Below are positions 54,475 through 62,593 of a stretch of 64,000 nt of DNA, one piece after another. Every line of letters starts with the position of its first letter. The first letter of the stretch is position 1. This stretch comes from Prauserella alba. GTDB taxonomy: Bacteria; Actinomycetota; Actinomycetes; Mycobacteriales; Pseudonocardiaceae. The stretch spans positions 248,001 through 312,000 of the forward strand of contig NZ_JAMTCH010000005.1 of the NCBI RefSeq assembly GCF_024171735.1, written 5' to 3'. The notes under the pieces were generated by a model. The model saw only the letters and a program-made list of their open reading frames with translations. It searched no databases and had not been told where the DNA came from. The position numbers and the translations under genes are program-made.

Positions 54475-54518
54475 CGCCCGATGCGGCCCGGGAACCTCAA
54501 CGCGGGCCGCATCGGGCG
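54475..54518. terminator. Hairpin between Ere-like and aldo-keto reductase genes
   Basis: A perfect 16-bp stem (CGCCCGATGCGGCCCG and complement) with a 12-base loop separates two convergent genes. Confidence 0.75.
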
Positions 54519-54642
54519 CATCGTCTGAGCGGTGGGAGAGCGGGGCCGAGGAGACTGCTCCCGCCAGGCTCGCCCCGGCGGAGGTCGTTTGCGTGAACGA
54601 CGGTGTGTGGTTGGCGCGCGTCGTCGGTGGAGGACCGTTCGC

Positions 54643-55560
54643 TTACGACGCCCGGCCGAGGCCGTCGAGCAGTGCCAGTTCGTCGGCCGTCAACCGGAGG
54701 GCTGCCGCGGCGACGTTCTGTTCGAGGTGCGCCGGGTCGCCGGTGCCGGGAATGGCGAGGACGTGGCGGCCGCGGTGGAGGCTCCACGCGAGGCGGACCT
54801 GCGCCGGGCTCGCCCCGTGGGCCTGCGCGACGGCGGCGAGCTCCGCCTGTCCCTGCTGCTCGACCTCGCCCGGCGCGGCTCCCGCGACGGCGAAGAACGG
54901 CACGAACGCGATGCCGTGTTCGCCGCACAGCTCGACCAGGTCGTCGTCGGCCCGGTCGGTGAGTCCGTACCGGTTCTGCACACACACCACCGGGGCGATC
55001 GACATCGCCTCGCGCAGCTGTTCGGCGGTGACGTTGGAGACGCCGAGATGCCGGACGAGCCCGGCGTCCCGCAGTTCGGCGAGCACACCGAAGTGGTCGG
55101 CGACCGGCCCCGGGCTCTTGTCGAGCCCGGCGCCCCAGCGCAGGTTGACGACGTCGAGGTGGTCGCGGCCGAGCTGGCGGATGTTCTCCTCGACCTGGCT
55201 GCGCAACTGCTCGGGCCGTGCGAACTCGAACTCGCCGTCGCGCGTGCGTGCGGGCCCGACCTTCGTGGTGAGCACGAGATCGTCCGAGTACGGCTGGAGC
55301 GCGGTGCTGATCAGTTCGTTCGCCGAGCGGGTCGCCGTGAAGTAGAAGGCTGCCGTGTCGATGTGGTTCACGCCGAGTTCCACGGCGCGGCGAAGCACGG
55401 CGACGGCGTCGTCGCGGTCCCGCGGCTTCTCGTCCCACGGCATGCCGGTCAGGCGCATCGCGCCGAAGCCGAGCCGGTTGATCGTGCGGTCGCCGAGCCG
55501 CCAGGTGCCTGCGGCGTCGGCGGTCGTCGGGTTGCCGGTGTGGATGTCGGTGGTGGTCAT
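54643..55560 (-). CDS. Aldo/keto reductase
   Basis: A 305-residue TIM-barrel NADPH reductase. Family signatures are LGFGAMRLTG, VNHIDTAAFYF (catalytic Asp and Tyr), VLTTKVGPA (Lys), and HLGVSNVTAEQL with IPGTGDPAHLEQN. The conserved His of the tetrad is replaced by Asn-Leu in DVVNLRWG, as in some family members. ATG 55560 is the start. It is divergent from a helix-turn-helix regulator, which may control it. The substrate is unknown. Confidence 0.88.
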   Translation of the reverse strand: MTTTDIHTGNPTTADAAGTWRLGDRTINRLGFGAMRLTGMPWDEKPRDRDDAVAVLRRAVELGVNHIDTAAFYFTATRSANELISTALQPYSDDLVLTTKVGPARTRDGEFEFARPEQLRSQVEENIRQLGRDHLDVVNLRWGAGLDKSPGPVADHFGVLAELRDAGLVRHLGVSNVTAEQLREAMSIAPVVCVQNRYGLTDRADDDLVELCGEHGIAFVPFFAVAGAAPGEVEQQGQAELAAVAQAHGASPAQVRLAWSLHRGRHVLAIPGTGDPAHLEQNVAAAALRLTADELALLDGLGRAS

Positions 55561-55656
55561 GTCTTCACCGTGCGGCGGCAGCGGCGAACGCGTCCGGAAA
55601 TGGCAACAACCTGCCAACGCGCGCGGATCGGCCCGGCCGGTAGCACAATCGGACCC

Positions 55657-56328
55657 ATGGCGATGGGCGATGTGCGAACCGGCGACCCGGTCACGATCGT
55701 GCGCGGCGAGGAGGAGCTGTACCGCCGCGTCGGCCACCTCTTCCTGACCGCCACCGACATCGCCTGCGTCGCCAACGACCTCGCGCTCTGGGTCGCCGCC
55801 AGCAGGGAGGCCGACCTCGAAGCTGCGGCTCTGCGACGAGCCGGCTCGGCGCGGATCCGCAAGATCTACCGGTCCGGGCTGCTGCTCGACGCCGTGTCGG
55901 CGCAGGAACTCACGCGCCGCCGCGACCGGCACGGCGCCCAGATCCGCATCACCTCCGACGAGCTAAGCGAAACGGTCATCGTCGACCGCAAGGTCGCGAT
56001 CCTGGCAGGCGAGCGGGCCGGAGGGCCGCGCAGCTACAGCGTCATCACCCAGCCCGAGACGGTGCAGGGCGTGGTGTCGCTGTTCGACACCGTGTGGCGT
56101 TCGGCCACCGACCTCGACATCTACGACGCGCAGGTCGCCGAGATCCGCCGCCTCGCCCCCGCAGTGCTGGACCTGCTCGGGCAGGGCGCGAAGGACGAGG
56201 CCGCGGCGCGGCAGCTCGGGCTGAGCGTGCGGACCTACCGCCGCCGCGTCGGCGAGCTCATGGCCGCGCTCGGCGCCGAATCCCGCTTCCAGGCCGGTGT
56301 CCGCGCCCGCGAACTCGGTCTCGTGTAG
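55657..56328 (+). CDS. Helix-turn-helix transcriptional regulator (LuxR/GerE-like C-terminus)
   Basis: A 223-residue protein. The first 150 residues resemble the phospholipase-D-like or TrmB-type sensing region of actinobacterial HTH regulators (RVGHLFLTATDIACVANDLALWV, RIRKIYRSGLLLDAVS, VIVDRKVAILAG). The C-terminal 60 residues (LLGQGAKDEAAARQLGLSVRTYRRRVGELMAALGAES) form a LuxR-type helix-turn-helix. ATG 55657 is the start. The gene is divergent from the aldo/keto reductase. Confidence 0.78.
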   Translation: MAMGDVRTGDPVTIVRGEEELYRRVGHLFLTATDIACVANDLALWVAASREADLEAAALRRAGSARIRKIYRSGLLLDAVSAQELTRRRDRHGAQIRITSDELSETVIVDRKVAILAGERAGGPRSYSVITQPETVQGVVSLFDTVWRSATDLDIYDAQVAEIRRLAPAVLDLLGQGAKDEAAARQLGLSVRTYRRRVGELMAALGAESRFQAGVRARELGLV

Positions 56329-56546
56329 GTCTGTGGGCCCCGTGCTCGGTCGACTCGGGCAAGACGGCTGTCGAAGCTCACCGAGTTCGTGTCGTCAAAA
56401 GGAGAAGGCCTCACGGCGACGCCAGGAACCCGCCTACTGCGTCGACGAAGCAGCGTGCCACCCGCGGGCTGCGTGCGGAGGAAGTTCTCGCGCACGGCGG
56501 CCGGGTGCGCGGCTATCGGTGCAACCGGCCCGGTGGTCGGGTCCAC
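56329..56546. other. Intergenic between HTH regulator and second HNH gene
   Basis: A 218-base convergent gap without a plausible gene, strong hairpin or repeat. Confidence 0.4.
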
Positions 56547-57956
56547 TTAGAACGGTGGGCTGTCGTCGTTCTGCCGTTTCGGGTCGGTGGTTCCTCTTGC
56601 GGTTTTGGCCGGGCCGGTTCGACGGCCTGCCGGGGCGTCGCATGCCGGACCGCGTTGTGCCGAACCGTCACGGGCCGGGTCGACTCTGGCGGCTTGGCGA
56701 CGTGCCTGCGTACCGCGTTCCTGGGTACCGCGTGCTTGGGCGTGGTGTGCCTGGGTGTCGCGTGCCGGGGCTCGTCGTGTGGGGGTGAGGACGGGTTCGC
56801 GGCGGCCGGTGTAAGTCTTCCCGTGTGGTGTCGTGACGCGGGTGATGCCGTGGGCCGGGTGGTATTCGGCGTTCCAGCCGGGTTGGTCTTTCAAGCGGTG
56901 GTGTCGTCGGCAGCGTGGGCCGCCGTTGGCCACCGACGTCGAACCATCACCGGCGGCCCACGCCCGTTCGTGGTCGTGGTCGCAGTGCCGGGCCGGCCGG
57001 TGACACCAGGGCATGACGCATTCGCGGTCCCGAACCCGCACCAGATCCCGGATCACCGCACTCGGCCGCCGCCGAGTACGACCGAGATCGACCGGTTCGC
57101 CTGTACCGGGGTCGCACAGCACGGTGCGCCAGGTGCTGCGGGTGTTGGTCATGATCTCCCGCGCGATCGACGCGGGTATCGGTCCGTAGCCGTCGAGTTC
57201 GCATCCTTCGTCGGAGATCGTCAGGGCCGTATCAATCGGGACGTGCAGGTACACCGTGGCCGCAGCCTCCGGCGCCGTCACGCCGACATCGCGTCCCAGC
57301 AGCAGATCGGCGGTCACGTCGGCACGTAGTTGTTCCAGGGTGCGCTGATCGCCACCATGACGCAGTGACCGTGCCATCCCATCGACCCGTGAGTAGCAGG
57401 CCGCTGCGACCTCGGCGGGCAGGCTGGCCTCCAACGTAGACATTGCGTGCTCGCCCGGCGTGAGCTCCAGTTTCCGTTCCGCCCGCGCCCGCCGGGCACG
57501 CTGGGTTTGCCCGCCGGGGTCGACCTTCTCCACCAACCGGCGTGCGCGCTGGGCCAGGTTTCCCGGCTGCCAGGCGGTTTCCGGCGCATCGATCAGCTTG
57601 TCGGCCAGCAGACCGTCGACCTGCCGGGCCGCGTCATCCTCGAGCGGGTCGACCACGGTCAGCACCCGCCTTGCTCCGTACGCCTCCAGCTCGCCGGTGC
57701 GCATCGATGCGAGTAGCTGCGGCATCCGCCGCGTCAACGACTTGCCGTCGTCGATACGACGTTCAACCTCACGGGTCGAGACCCGCAGCACCGGTGTCAG
57801 CTCCTCCGCCAACCCACGGTCATCACCCACCGCCGCCGAGAGGTCGGCCAGTAGCGCCAGTTCTTCGGCATCGCGCTGCGCCCGCCAAACACGTAGGCCC
57901 CGCAACTGCTCGATCCTGTCACCAACACCGCGGTCATCAACTCTGTTGTCCCCCAT
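56547..57956 (-). CDS. DUF222 / HNH endonuclease (13E12 repeat family), second copy
   Basis: A 469-residue protein of the same family as the one at 13587. DUF222 spans about residues 25-265 and the HNH motif RECVMPWCHRPARHCDHDHE with NGGPRCRRHHRLKDQPGW lies at about 305-355. The C-terminal 110 residues are a basic Arg/Thr/Ala-rich low-complexity tail with RGTQERGTQARRQAAR-type repeats. Starts up to 58055 are in frame, but the LexA-like palindrome at 57982 lies inside that extension, so ATG 57956 is preferred. Such genes are SOS-linked in Mtb. Confidence 0.85.
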   Translation of the reverse strand: MGDNRVDDRGVGDRIEQLRGLRVWRAQRDAEELALLADLSAAVGDDRGLAEELTPVLRVSTREVERRIDDGKSLTRRMPQLLASMRTGELEAYGARRVLTVVDPLEDDAARQVDGLLADKLIDAPETAWQPGNLAQRARRLVEKVDPGGQTQRARRARAERKLELTPGEHAMSTLEASLPAEVAAACYSRVDGMARSLRHGGDQRTLEQLRADVTADLLLGRDVGVTAPEAAATVYLHVPIDTALTISDEGCELDGYGPIPASIAREIMTNTRSTWRTVLCDPGTGEPVDLGRTRRRPSAVIRDLVRVRDRECVMPWCHRPARHCDHDHERAWAAGDGSTSVANGGPRCRRHHRLKDQPGWNAEYHPAHGITRVTTPHGKTYTGRREPVLTPTRRAPARDTQAHHAQARGTQERGTQARRQAARVDPARDGSAQRGPACDAPAGRRTGPAKTARGTTDPKRQNDDSPPF

Positions 57957-58339
57957 GTCATCCACAACACCCACGCTATCGAACTGGTGTACGAATACAC
58001 CATTGCACAATAGAGTGAACCGGACTCCGGTCGTCCGCACCGACAACTCGATCAAGGAAACGCTTCGGACCGGCCCTGCGCATGGTCGGCCGGTCGTAAC
58101 GACGAGCGGCTCGACCTGCTCATCGGTCCGGCGACGGGTCCGGAAGCGTGCTGGCGGGCCCGGTAGATCGTGGAATCGGCCGCTCGCTGCCAGCCGATTG
58201 GCCCTGTCCGGTCAGCTCACGACCACAGCATCGTGCGGATCCAGCGCCACCCGCCGTCACGTTGCCGGCGACGAAAACAACTGACAGCTCGACTTCCGGT
58301 GCCCGCAAGTTCCGGCACGTCCCGTCGGGGGAGCAGCTC
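57957..58339. other. Gene-free region between HNH gene and cyclase
   Basis: These 383 bases hold the LexA-like box and the AT-richer promoter of the HNH gene (57957-58020). The rest shows no plausible frame or hairpin. Confidence 0.5.
57982..57997. promoter_or_regulatory. LexA (SOS) box-like palindrome, second copy
   Basis: TCGAAC-TGGT-GTACGA differs at one position from TCGAAC-N4-GTTCGA. It lies 26 bases upstream of the ATG of the DUF222/HNH gene on the minus strand, a position suited to repressor binding over the promoter. Confidence 0.55.
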
Positions 58340-60058
58340 CTAGCCGCGCTCGGCCGGCGCCGTGTCCTCCGCTGCCGTGGTGTCCTCGGCCGGCGCGGCA
58401 TCCGTTTCAGGCACCGCAGCCGACGTCGCCTCCGCAGCCGCCTCCGCGTCCGGCGCCACAGCCTGCCCCGCGGTCGACTCAGCAGCCGGCTCCGCAGTCG
58501 ACTCCGAATCCGGGTCGTGCCGGGCCGACGGATCGGTCGGGGACGCCGCCCCACTCGGTGGGGTCGACCAGGTCTCGGTCGGTTCGGCTCGGCCGCGCAG
58601 CTGGTACGTCTCGTGCGTGTGCCACCGGCCGCGTTCCGCGTCGAGTGCGGCGTCGAGTGCGGCCCGGCTGGCGAGGATGCGCCCTTCGGCGTGCTTGGCG
58701 TGTTCGGTGAGCCGGGCTGCCTCGTTCACGGCATCGCCGATCACGGTGTATTCGAACCGGGTTGCGGTGCCGAGCTGGCCCGCGAACGCGGGGCCGGTCG
58801 CGACTCCGATGCCCAGGTCGAGTTCGCCGGACGCGGTGACCGCGTCGCGGATCGCCCGTGCCGTGGCCAGCGCCGACGTCGCCGGGTCGGCGTGGCGGGC
58901 GGGCGCGCCGAAGATGCACATCGCCGCGTCGCCCTGGAACTTGTTGACCAGGCCGCCGTGGGTGCTGACCGCGTCGACGACCGCGGCGAACAGGCCGTTC
59001 AGCTTGCGCGCCACCTCGTCGGGCGCGAGTTCGGCGGCGAGGCTGGTCGAGTCGACGACGTCGACGAACAGCGCCGTCACCACGCGAACATCGCCGGACA
59101 TGGACGCGCCGTGTTCGAGGGCGTGCCGCGCCACCTCGTCGCCGACGTGCCTGCCGAACAGGTCTCGCATGCGTTCTTGTTCGCGCAGGCCGGTTGTCAG
59201 GTCGTTGACCGACGCCTGCAGCATGCCGATCTCGCTCGCGTCGTCCACGCCGACGGCCACGTCACGGCGGCCGCGGGCGATCTCGCCGAGCGCATCGCGC
59301 AACCGGTGCAACGGCGACGCGACCGAGCGGGCCAGCAGGAACGTGGCCGCCGCGCCGAGTAGCAGTCCGAGGATCGACAGCGTCACGAGGCTGTACTGGG
59401 GGTCGCCGCCGAAGTCCGGTGGCAGCACCAGGATCAGCACCCCGATCATCGGGGCGCCGCTGGCGAGCAGCCACGTCACGACCAGCCGTGCGAGCACCGT
59501 CGTCGCCAGCGACTCACCGGGCGGCACCGAGCGCAGCGCCGTCGCCAGCAACGGCCTGGCCACCCACTCGGTGGCCAGGTAGTTGAGCCCGACGGTCGCG
59601 ATCCCACCCAGCGCGATCGCCAGTGCGACACCCATGGCGTCGAACCACGTGCCGAACACCGTGGTCAGCGTGCCGACAACCACGACCCCGCCCAGCCACA
59701 GCGTTCCGCTGACCTTGGCGAGGTGAAGCGGCAGCCGCAGTGCGCGGCGGGCCTCGTCACGGGTGGGTGTGCGGCCGAGGACGAACCACACCACGGTGCG
59801 CCGCTGCAGGAACACCGCCCACGTCGTGCCGACCAGCACCGACAGCAGCACGTACCCGGCAGCGACGACGGCGATGATCCACTCGGTGCCCTGTGCTCCC
59901 TCGGGAACGCCCTGGAGAAGCAGCACGAGGAACACCACACCCGCGCCGAAGAAGCTCGAGCAGAAGCCGAGCGCGGCGAGGCCGAGGCTGGTGCGCAGTA
60001 CGGGGCGCAGCCGTTGTGGGAGCCGGGGTCGGGGCACGCGGCCGATGGTAAGGCGCAC
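58340..60058 (-). CDS. Membrane adenylate/guanylate cyclase with HAMP domain
   Basis: A 572-residue class III cyclase. Six helices occupy about residues 20-250, then a HAMP linker (ASPLHRLRDALGEIARGRRDVAVG, near 250-300). The catalytic domain runs from about 325 to 500, with metal-binding Asp residues in ALFVDVVDSTS, KFQGDAAMCIFGAP (Lys), and VIGDAVNEAARLTE (Asp and transition-state Arg/Asn). It matches the Rv1318c-1320c/Rv3645 type. The last 70 residues are Ala/Glu/Pro-rich and disordered. GTG 60058 is the start. It lies downstream of sigF, separated by tandem repeats. Confidence 0.9.
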   Translation of the reverse strand: MRLTIGRVPRPRLPQRLRPVLRTSLGLAALGFCSSFFGAGVVFLVLLLQGVPEGAQGTEWIIAVVAAGYVLLSVLVGTTWAVFLQRRTVVWFVLGRTPTRDEARRALRLPLHLAKVSGTLWLGGVVVVGTLTTVFGTWFDAMGVALAIALGGIATVGLNYLATEWVARPLLATALRSVPPGESLATTVLARLVVTWLLASGAPMIGVLILVLPPDFGGDPQYSLVTLSILGLLLGAAATFLLARSVASPLHRLRDALGEIARGRRDVAVGVDDASEIGMLQASVNDLTTGLREQERMRDLFGRHVGDEVARHALEHGASMSGDVRVVTALFVDVVDSTSLAAELAPDEVARKLNGLFAAVVDAVSTHGGLVNKFQGDAAMCIFGAPARHADPATSALATARAIRDAVTASGELDLGIGVATGPAFAGQLGTATRFEYTVIGDAVNEAARLTEHAKHAEGRILASRAALDAALDAERGRWHTHETYQLRGRAEPTETWSTPPSGAASPTDPSARHDPDSESTAEPAAESTAGQAVAPDAEAAAEATSAAVPETDAAPAEDTTAAEDTAPAERG

Positions 60059-60198
60059 GGGCGGGTGGCGGGAAAGTGAGCACGGGCGGGTGGCGGGAAA
60101 GTGAGCGCCGGCGGGTGGCGGGAAAGGAGCACGGGCGGGTGGCGGGAAAGGAGCACGGGCGGGTGGCGGGAAAGGAGCACGGGCGGGTGGCGGGAAAG
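60059..60198. repeat. Six 24-25 bp tandem repeats between sigF and cyclase genes
   Basis: The core GGGCGGGTGGCGGGAAAG (+ strand) occurs at 60059, 60084, 60109 (one change), 60133, 60157 and 60181, separated by GAGCAC-type linkers. The first copy abuts the cyclase start. On the transcribed strand the array is a C-rich leader (CTTTCCCGCCACCCGCCC). Confidence 0.9.
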
Positions 60199-60251
60199 GT
60201 GGGTGGGCCGGCTCCGCGTAGTGGCCGCTGCTCGCGGCGTGTGGGGAGCGG

Positions 60252-61046
60252 TCAGGCCTCGTCGGCGAGGCCCTGCCGGAGTTTGGCGAGCGTGCGGGCC
60301 AGCAGACGGGAGACGTGCATCTGCGAGATGCCGACCTGCTCGGCGATCTGGGTCTGTGTGAGGTTGTGGACGAAGCGCAGGGCGAGGATCTTGCGTTCCC
60401 GTTCGGGCAGTTGCCTCACGAGGGGCTGTAGGGTCTCGTGGTTCTCGACGCCGGCCAGCGCGGCGTCCTCCTCGCCGAGGGTGTCGCCGAGTGCGAGGTT
60501 CTCGACCTCGCCGGAGAGCACCTCGTCGAGCGACATCGAGTGGTAGGCGTTGCCCGCGTCGAGGCCTTCGAACACGGCGTCCTGCGAGATGCCCAGGTGC
60601 TCGGCGATCTCGCTCGGCGTCGGCGCCCTGCCGAGCCGCTGGGACAGCTGGGTGCTGGCGCTGTTGATCGACAGGTGCAGCTCTTTGAGCCTGCGCGGCA
60701 CCCGGATCACCCAGCCGGTGTCACGGAAGTGGCGGCGCACCTCGCCCATCACGGTCGGTACGGCGAACGACAGGAAGTCCGAGCCACGGCGGGGGTCGAA
60801 CCGGTCGACCGCGTTGATCAGGCCGACGCGCGCCACCTGCACGAGGTCTTCCTTGGCCACGCCGCGCCCCGAGAACCGCTGGGCGATGTGCTCGGCCAGC
60901 GGCAGGTGGCCGCGCACGAGTTCTTCCCGCAGTTCGGCGCGCCGGGGGTCGTCGTCCTCCAGCGTCACCAGTTCGTCGAACAGCGGGATCAGGTGCTCGT
61001 AGTCTTCGGAGGAACCACGCGATCCGCGTTTGGTGGATTCGGTCAC
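60252..61046 (-). CDS. sigF: RNA polymerase sigma factor of the SigF/SigB family
   Basis: A 264-residue group 3 sigma factor. Region 2 is LPLAEHIAQRFSGRGVAKEDLVQVARVGLINAVDRFD (about 65-105), region 3 lies around 140-190, and region 4 is LPERERKILALRFVHNLTQTQIAEQVGISQMHVSRLL near the C-terminus. The anti-sigma gene rsbW precedes it, overlapping as GTGA. This is the SigF module of actinobacteria used for stress, stationary phase and development. Confidence 0.93.
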   Translation of the reverse strand: MTESTKRGSRGSSEDYEHLIPLFDELVTLEDDDPRRAELREELVRGHLPLAEHIAQRFSGRGVAKEDLVQVARVGLINAVDRFDPRRGSDFLSFAVPTVMGEVRRHFRDTGWVIRVPRRLKELHLSINSASTQLSQRLGRAPTPSEIAEHLGISQDAVFEGLDAGNAYHSMSLDEVLSGEVENLALGDTLGEEDAALAGVENHETLQPLVRQLPERERKILALRFVHNLTQTQIAEQVGISQMHVSRLLARTLAKLRQGLADEA

Positions 61047-61588
61047 GTAAGCGTCGGCTTTCGTTTGGTCACTTCGACGTGTACCCGGCCGTGTGGTCCG
61101 TCGGGCGCGTCGCCGGGTGCCGCGCCGTCGGGTTCTGCGCCGTCGGGCGAGAGGTCGGCTGCCGGTTCGAGCCACGTGGTCGCCGAGTCGGCGAGCGTGG
61201 TCAGGACCTTCCAGCCGAAGGAGGCCGTGCTGGGCGGTTCTCGGTCGGCGGAGGGGACGGTGCCGTGGAAGCGGAGCTCGTCGGACTCGATCGTGAAGCG
61301 GCAGCGCATGGCGCTGCCGTCCGCGGCGCTGGTGATCAACGTGGAGCAGGCCTCGTCGACGGCGAGCCGCAGGTCGGAGATGGCATCGATGTCGAAGTCG
61401 GCGCGGACGGCGAGGTTCGCCGCGATCGACCGGACGATGGGCAGGTGCGTCAGGTTCGCACCGAGGCGCACTTCGATGTCGTTCTCGGAGGCGAGAATGT
61501 CCTGCTCGCCGCCTGCCGGCTGCGCGCGCCCTGTCGACTCTGTCTCTGTCACTTTCACCTCAGTGGGGACGGGCCTCGTTCGGGCCAT
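61043..61588 (-). CDS. rsbW: Anti-sigma factor, RsbW/UsfX type
   Basis: A 181-residue GHKL ATPase-like protein. The N-box segment DLRLAVDEACSTLI (about residue 75) and the preceding RSIAANLAVRADFD give the HATPase_c_2 fold. The family binds its sigma factor and is released by an anti-anti-sigma partner. The N-terminal 30 residues are polar, and a Pro/Asp-rich insert (DLSPDGAEPDGAAPGDAPDG) precedes the last strand. ATG 61588 is the start; a SigF-type promoter lies upstream. Confidence 0.9.
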   Translation of the reverse strand: MARTRPVPTEVKVTETESTGRAQPAGGEQDILASENDIEVRLGANLTHLPIVRSIAANLAVRADFDIDAISDLRLAVDEACSTLITSAADGSAMRCRFTIESDELRFHGTVPSADREPPSTASFGWKVLTTLADSATTWLEPAADLSPDGAEPDGAAPGDAPDGPHGRVHVEVTKRKPTLT

Positions 61589-61701
61589 GGGTGTCTTTCC
61601 TCGATGATGACCGGTGACCGTGACCGTCTGTCACCCACTTGTACCTCCTCGTCACTCCGTTCGCAGGGCGTGTCCACTCCGGCTGCGGCCCGCGGCAGGG
61701 T

Positions 61702-61726
61702 TACCCGTGGCCGTGGGTGGGAAACG
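61702..61726 (-). promoter_or_regulatory. SigF-type promoter of rsbW-sigF
   Basis: On the minus strand the sequence CGTTT-N15-GGGTA fits the actinobacterial SigF consensus GGTTT-N15-17-GGGTA with one mismatch. It lies about 114 bases upstream of the rsbW ATG. This would give autoregulation, as described for Mtb usfX-sigF. Confidence 0.5.
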
Positions 61727-61801
61727 TCGGGGCGGTGAGTCCCGCCACGCCTGCGTGCCCGCGGGGGACGGCGGCCGTCCGGGGCGGCCTATCGTCGCCG
61801 G

Positions 61802-62593
61802 GTGATCTGGTGGCATGCCGTTCTCATCGCGATAGCCGGCGTATGGGCCGGGATGATCAACACCGTCGTCGGTTCGGGGACGCTGGTGACGTTCCCGGTG
61901 CTCGTGGCGCTCGGCTATCCGCCGGTCACCGCGACGACCTCGAACGCGATCGGGCTCGCCCCCGGAAGCGTCAGCGGTGCGATCGGATACCGCCACGAAC
62001 TGCGCGGTCACGGGCGGGTGCTGCTGTCGTTCCTGCCCGCCTCGGTACTCGGCGCCGTGGTCGGGACGATCCTGCTGCTGTCGCTGCCCCCCGACGCCTT
62101 CGAGACGATCGTTCCGGTGCTCATCGTGCTGGCGCTGGTGCTGGTGCTGGTGCAGCCGAAGGTGTCGGCGTGGGTGACGCGCAGGCGGCAGCGCCGGGGT
62201 GCCGGCGATGCCGACGGCGGGTCGATGTCCGCGAAGGGCGCCGTGGGGCTCGTGACGCTGATCTTCCTGATCGGCATCTACGGCGGGTATTTCACAGCGG
62301 CGCAGGGCGTGATGTTGATGGCGGTCATGGGCATCCTCATGACCCTGCCGTTGCAGACGCTCAACGGCATCAAGAACGTGCTGTCCGCGGCCGTCAACAT
62401 CGTCGCGGGCACGGTGTACGCCTTCGTCGCGCCGATCAGCTGGCCGGTCGTGGCGCTGCTGGCGGTCGGGTCGGTCGTCGGCGGTCAGCTGGGCGCGAAG
62501 ATCGGCAGGAAGCTGCCTCCGCGGGTGCTGCGCGGGGTGATCGTCGTCGTGGGTACCGCCGCGGCCGTGCAACTGGTGGTGCAACAGCTGTGA
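61802..62593 (+). CDS. TSUP family transporter (TauE/SafE type)
   Basis: A 263-residue membrane protein with about eight helices in two repeats. The first repeat has GMINTVVGSGTLVTFPVLVALG and the second has IGIYGGYFTAAQGVMLMAV, the signatures of the sulfite exporter TauE/SafE family of organic-sulfur or sulfonate transporters. GTG 61802 is the start. Its TGA is overlapped by the GTG of the next gene. Confidence 0.88.
   Translation: MIWWHAVLIAIAGVWAGMINTVVGSGTLVTFPVLVALGYPPVTATTSNAIGLAPGSVSGAIGYRHELRGHGRVLLSFLPASVLGAVVGTILLLSLPPDAFETIVPVLIVLALVLVLVQPKVSAWVTRRRQRRGAGDADGGSMSAKGAVGLVTLIFLIGIYGGYFTAAQGVMLMAVMGILMTLPLQTLNGIKNVLSAAVNIVAGTVYAFVAPISWPVVALLAVGSVVGGQLGAKIGRKLPPRVLRGVIVVVGTAAAVQLVVQQL

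Noticed and set aside
60076-60546. Plus-strand frame reading repeated GGWRERST units across the 24-bp repeats
   Set aside because: The period keeps the frame open, but the rest of the frame is antisense to sigF with no codon bias; the peptide repeat is a by-product of the DNA repeats.
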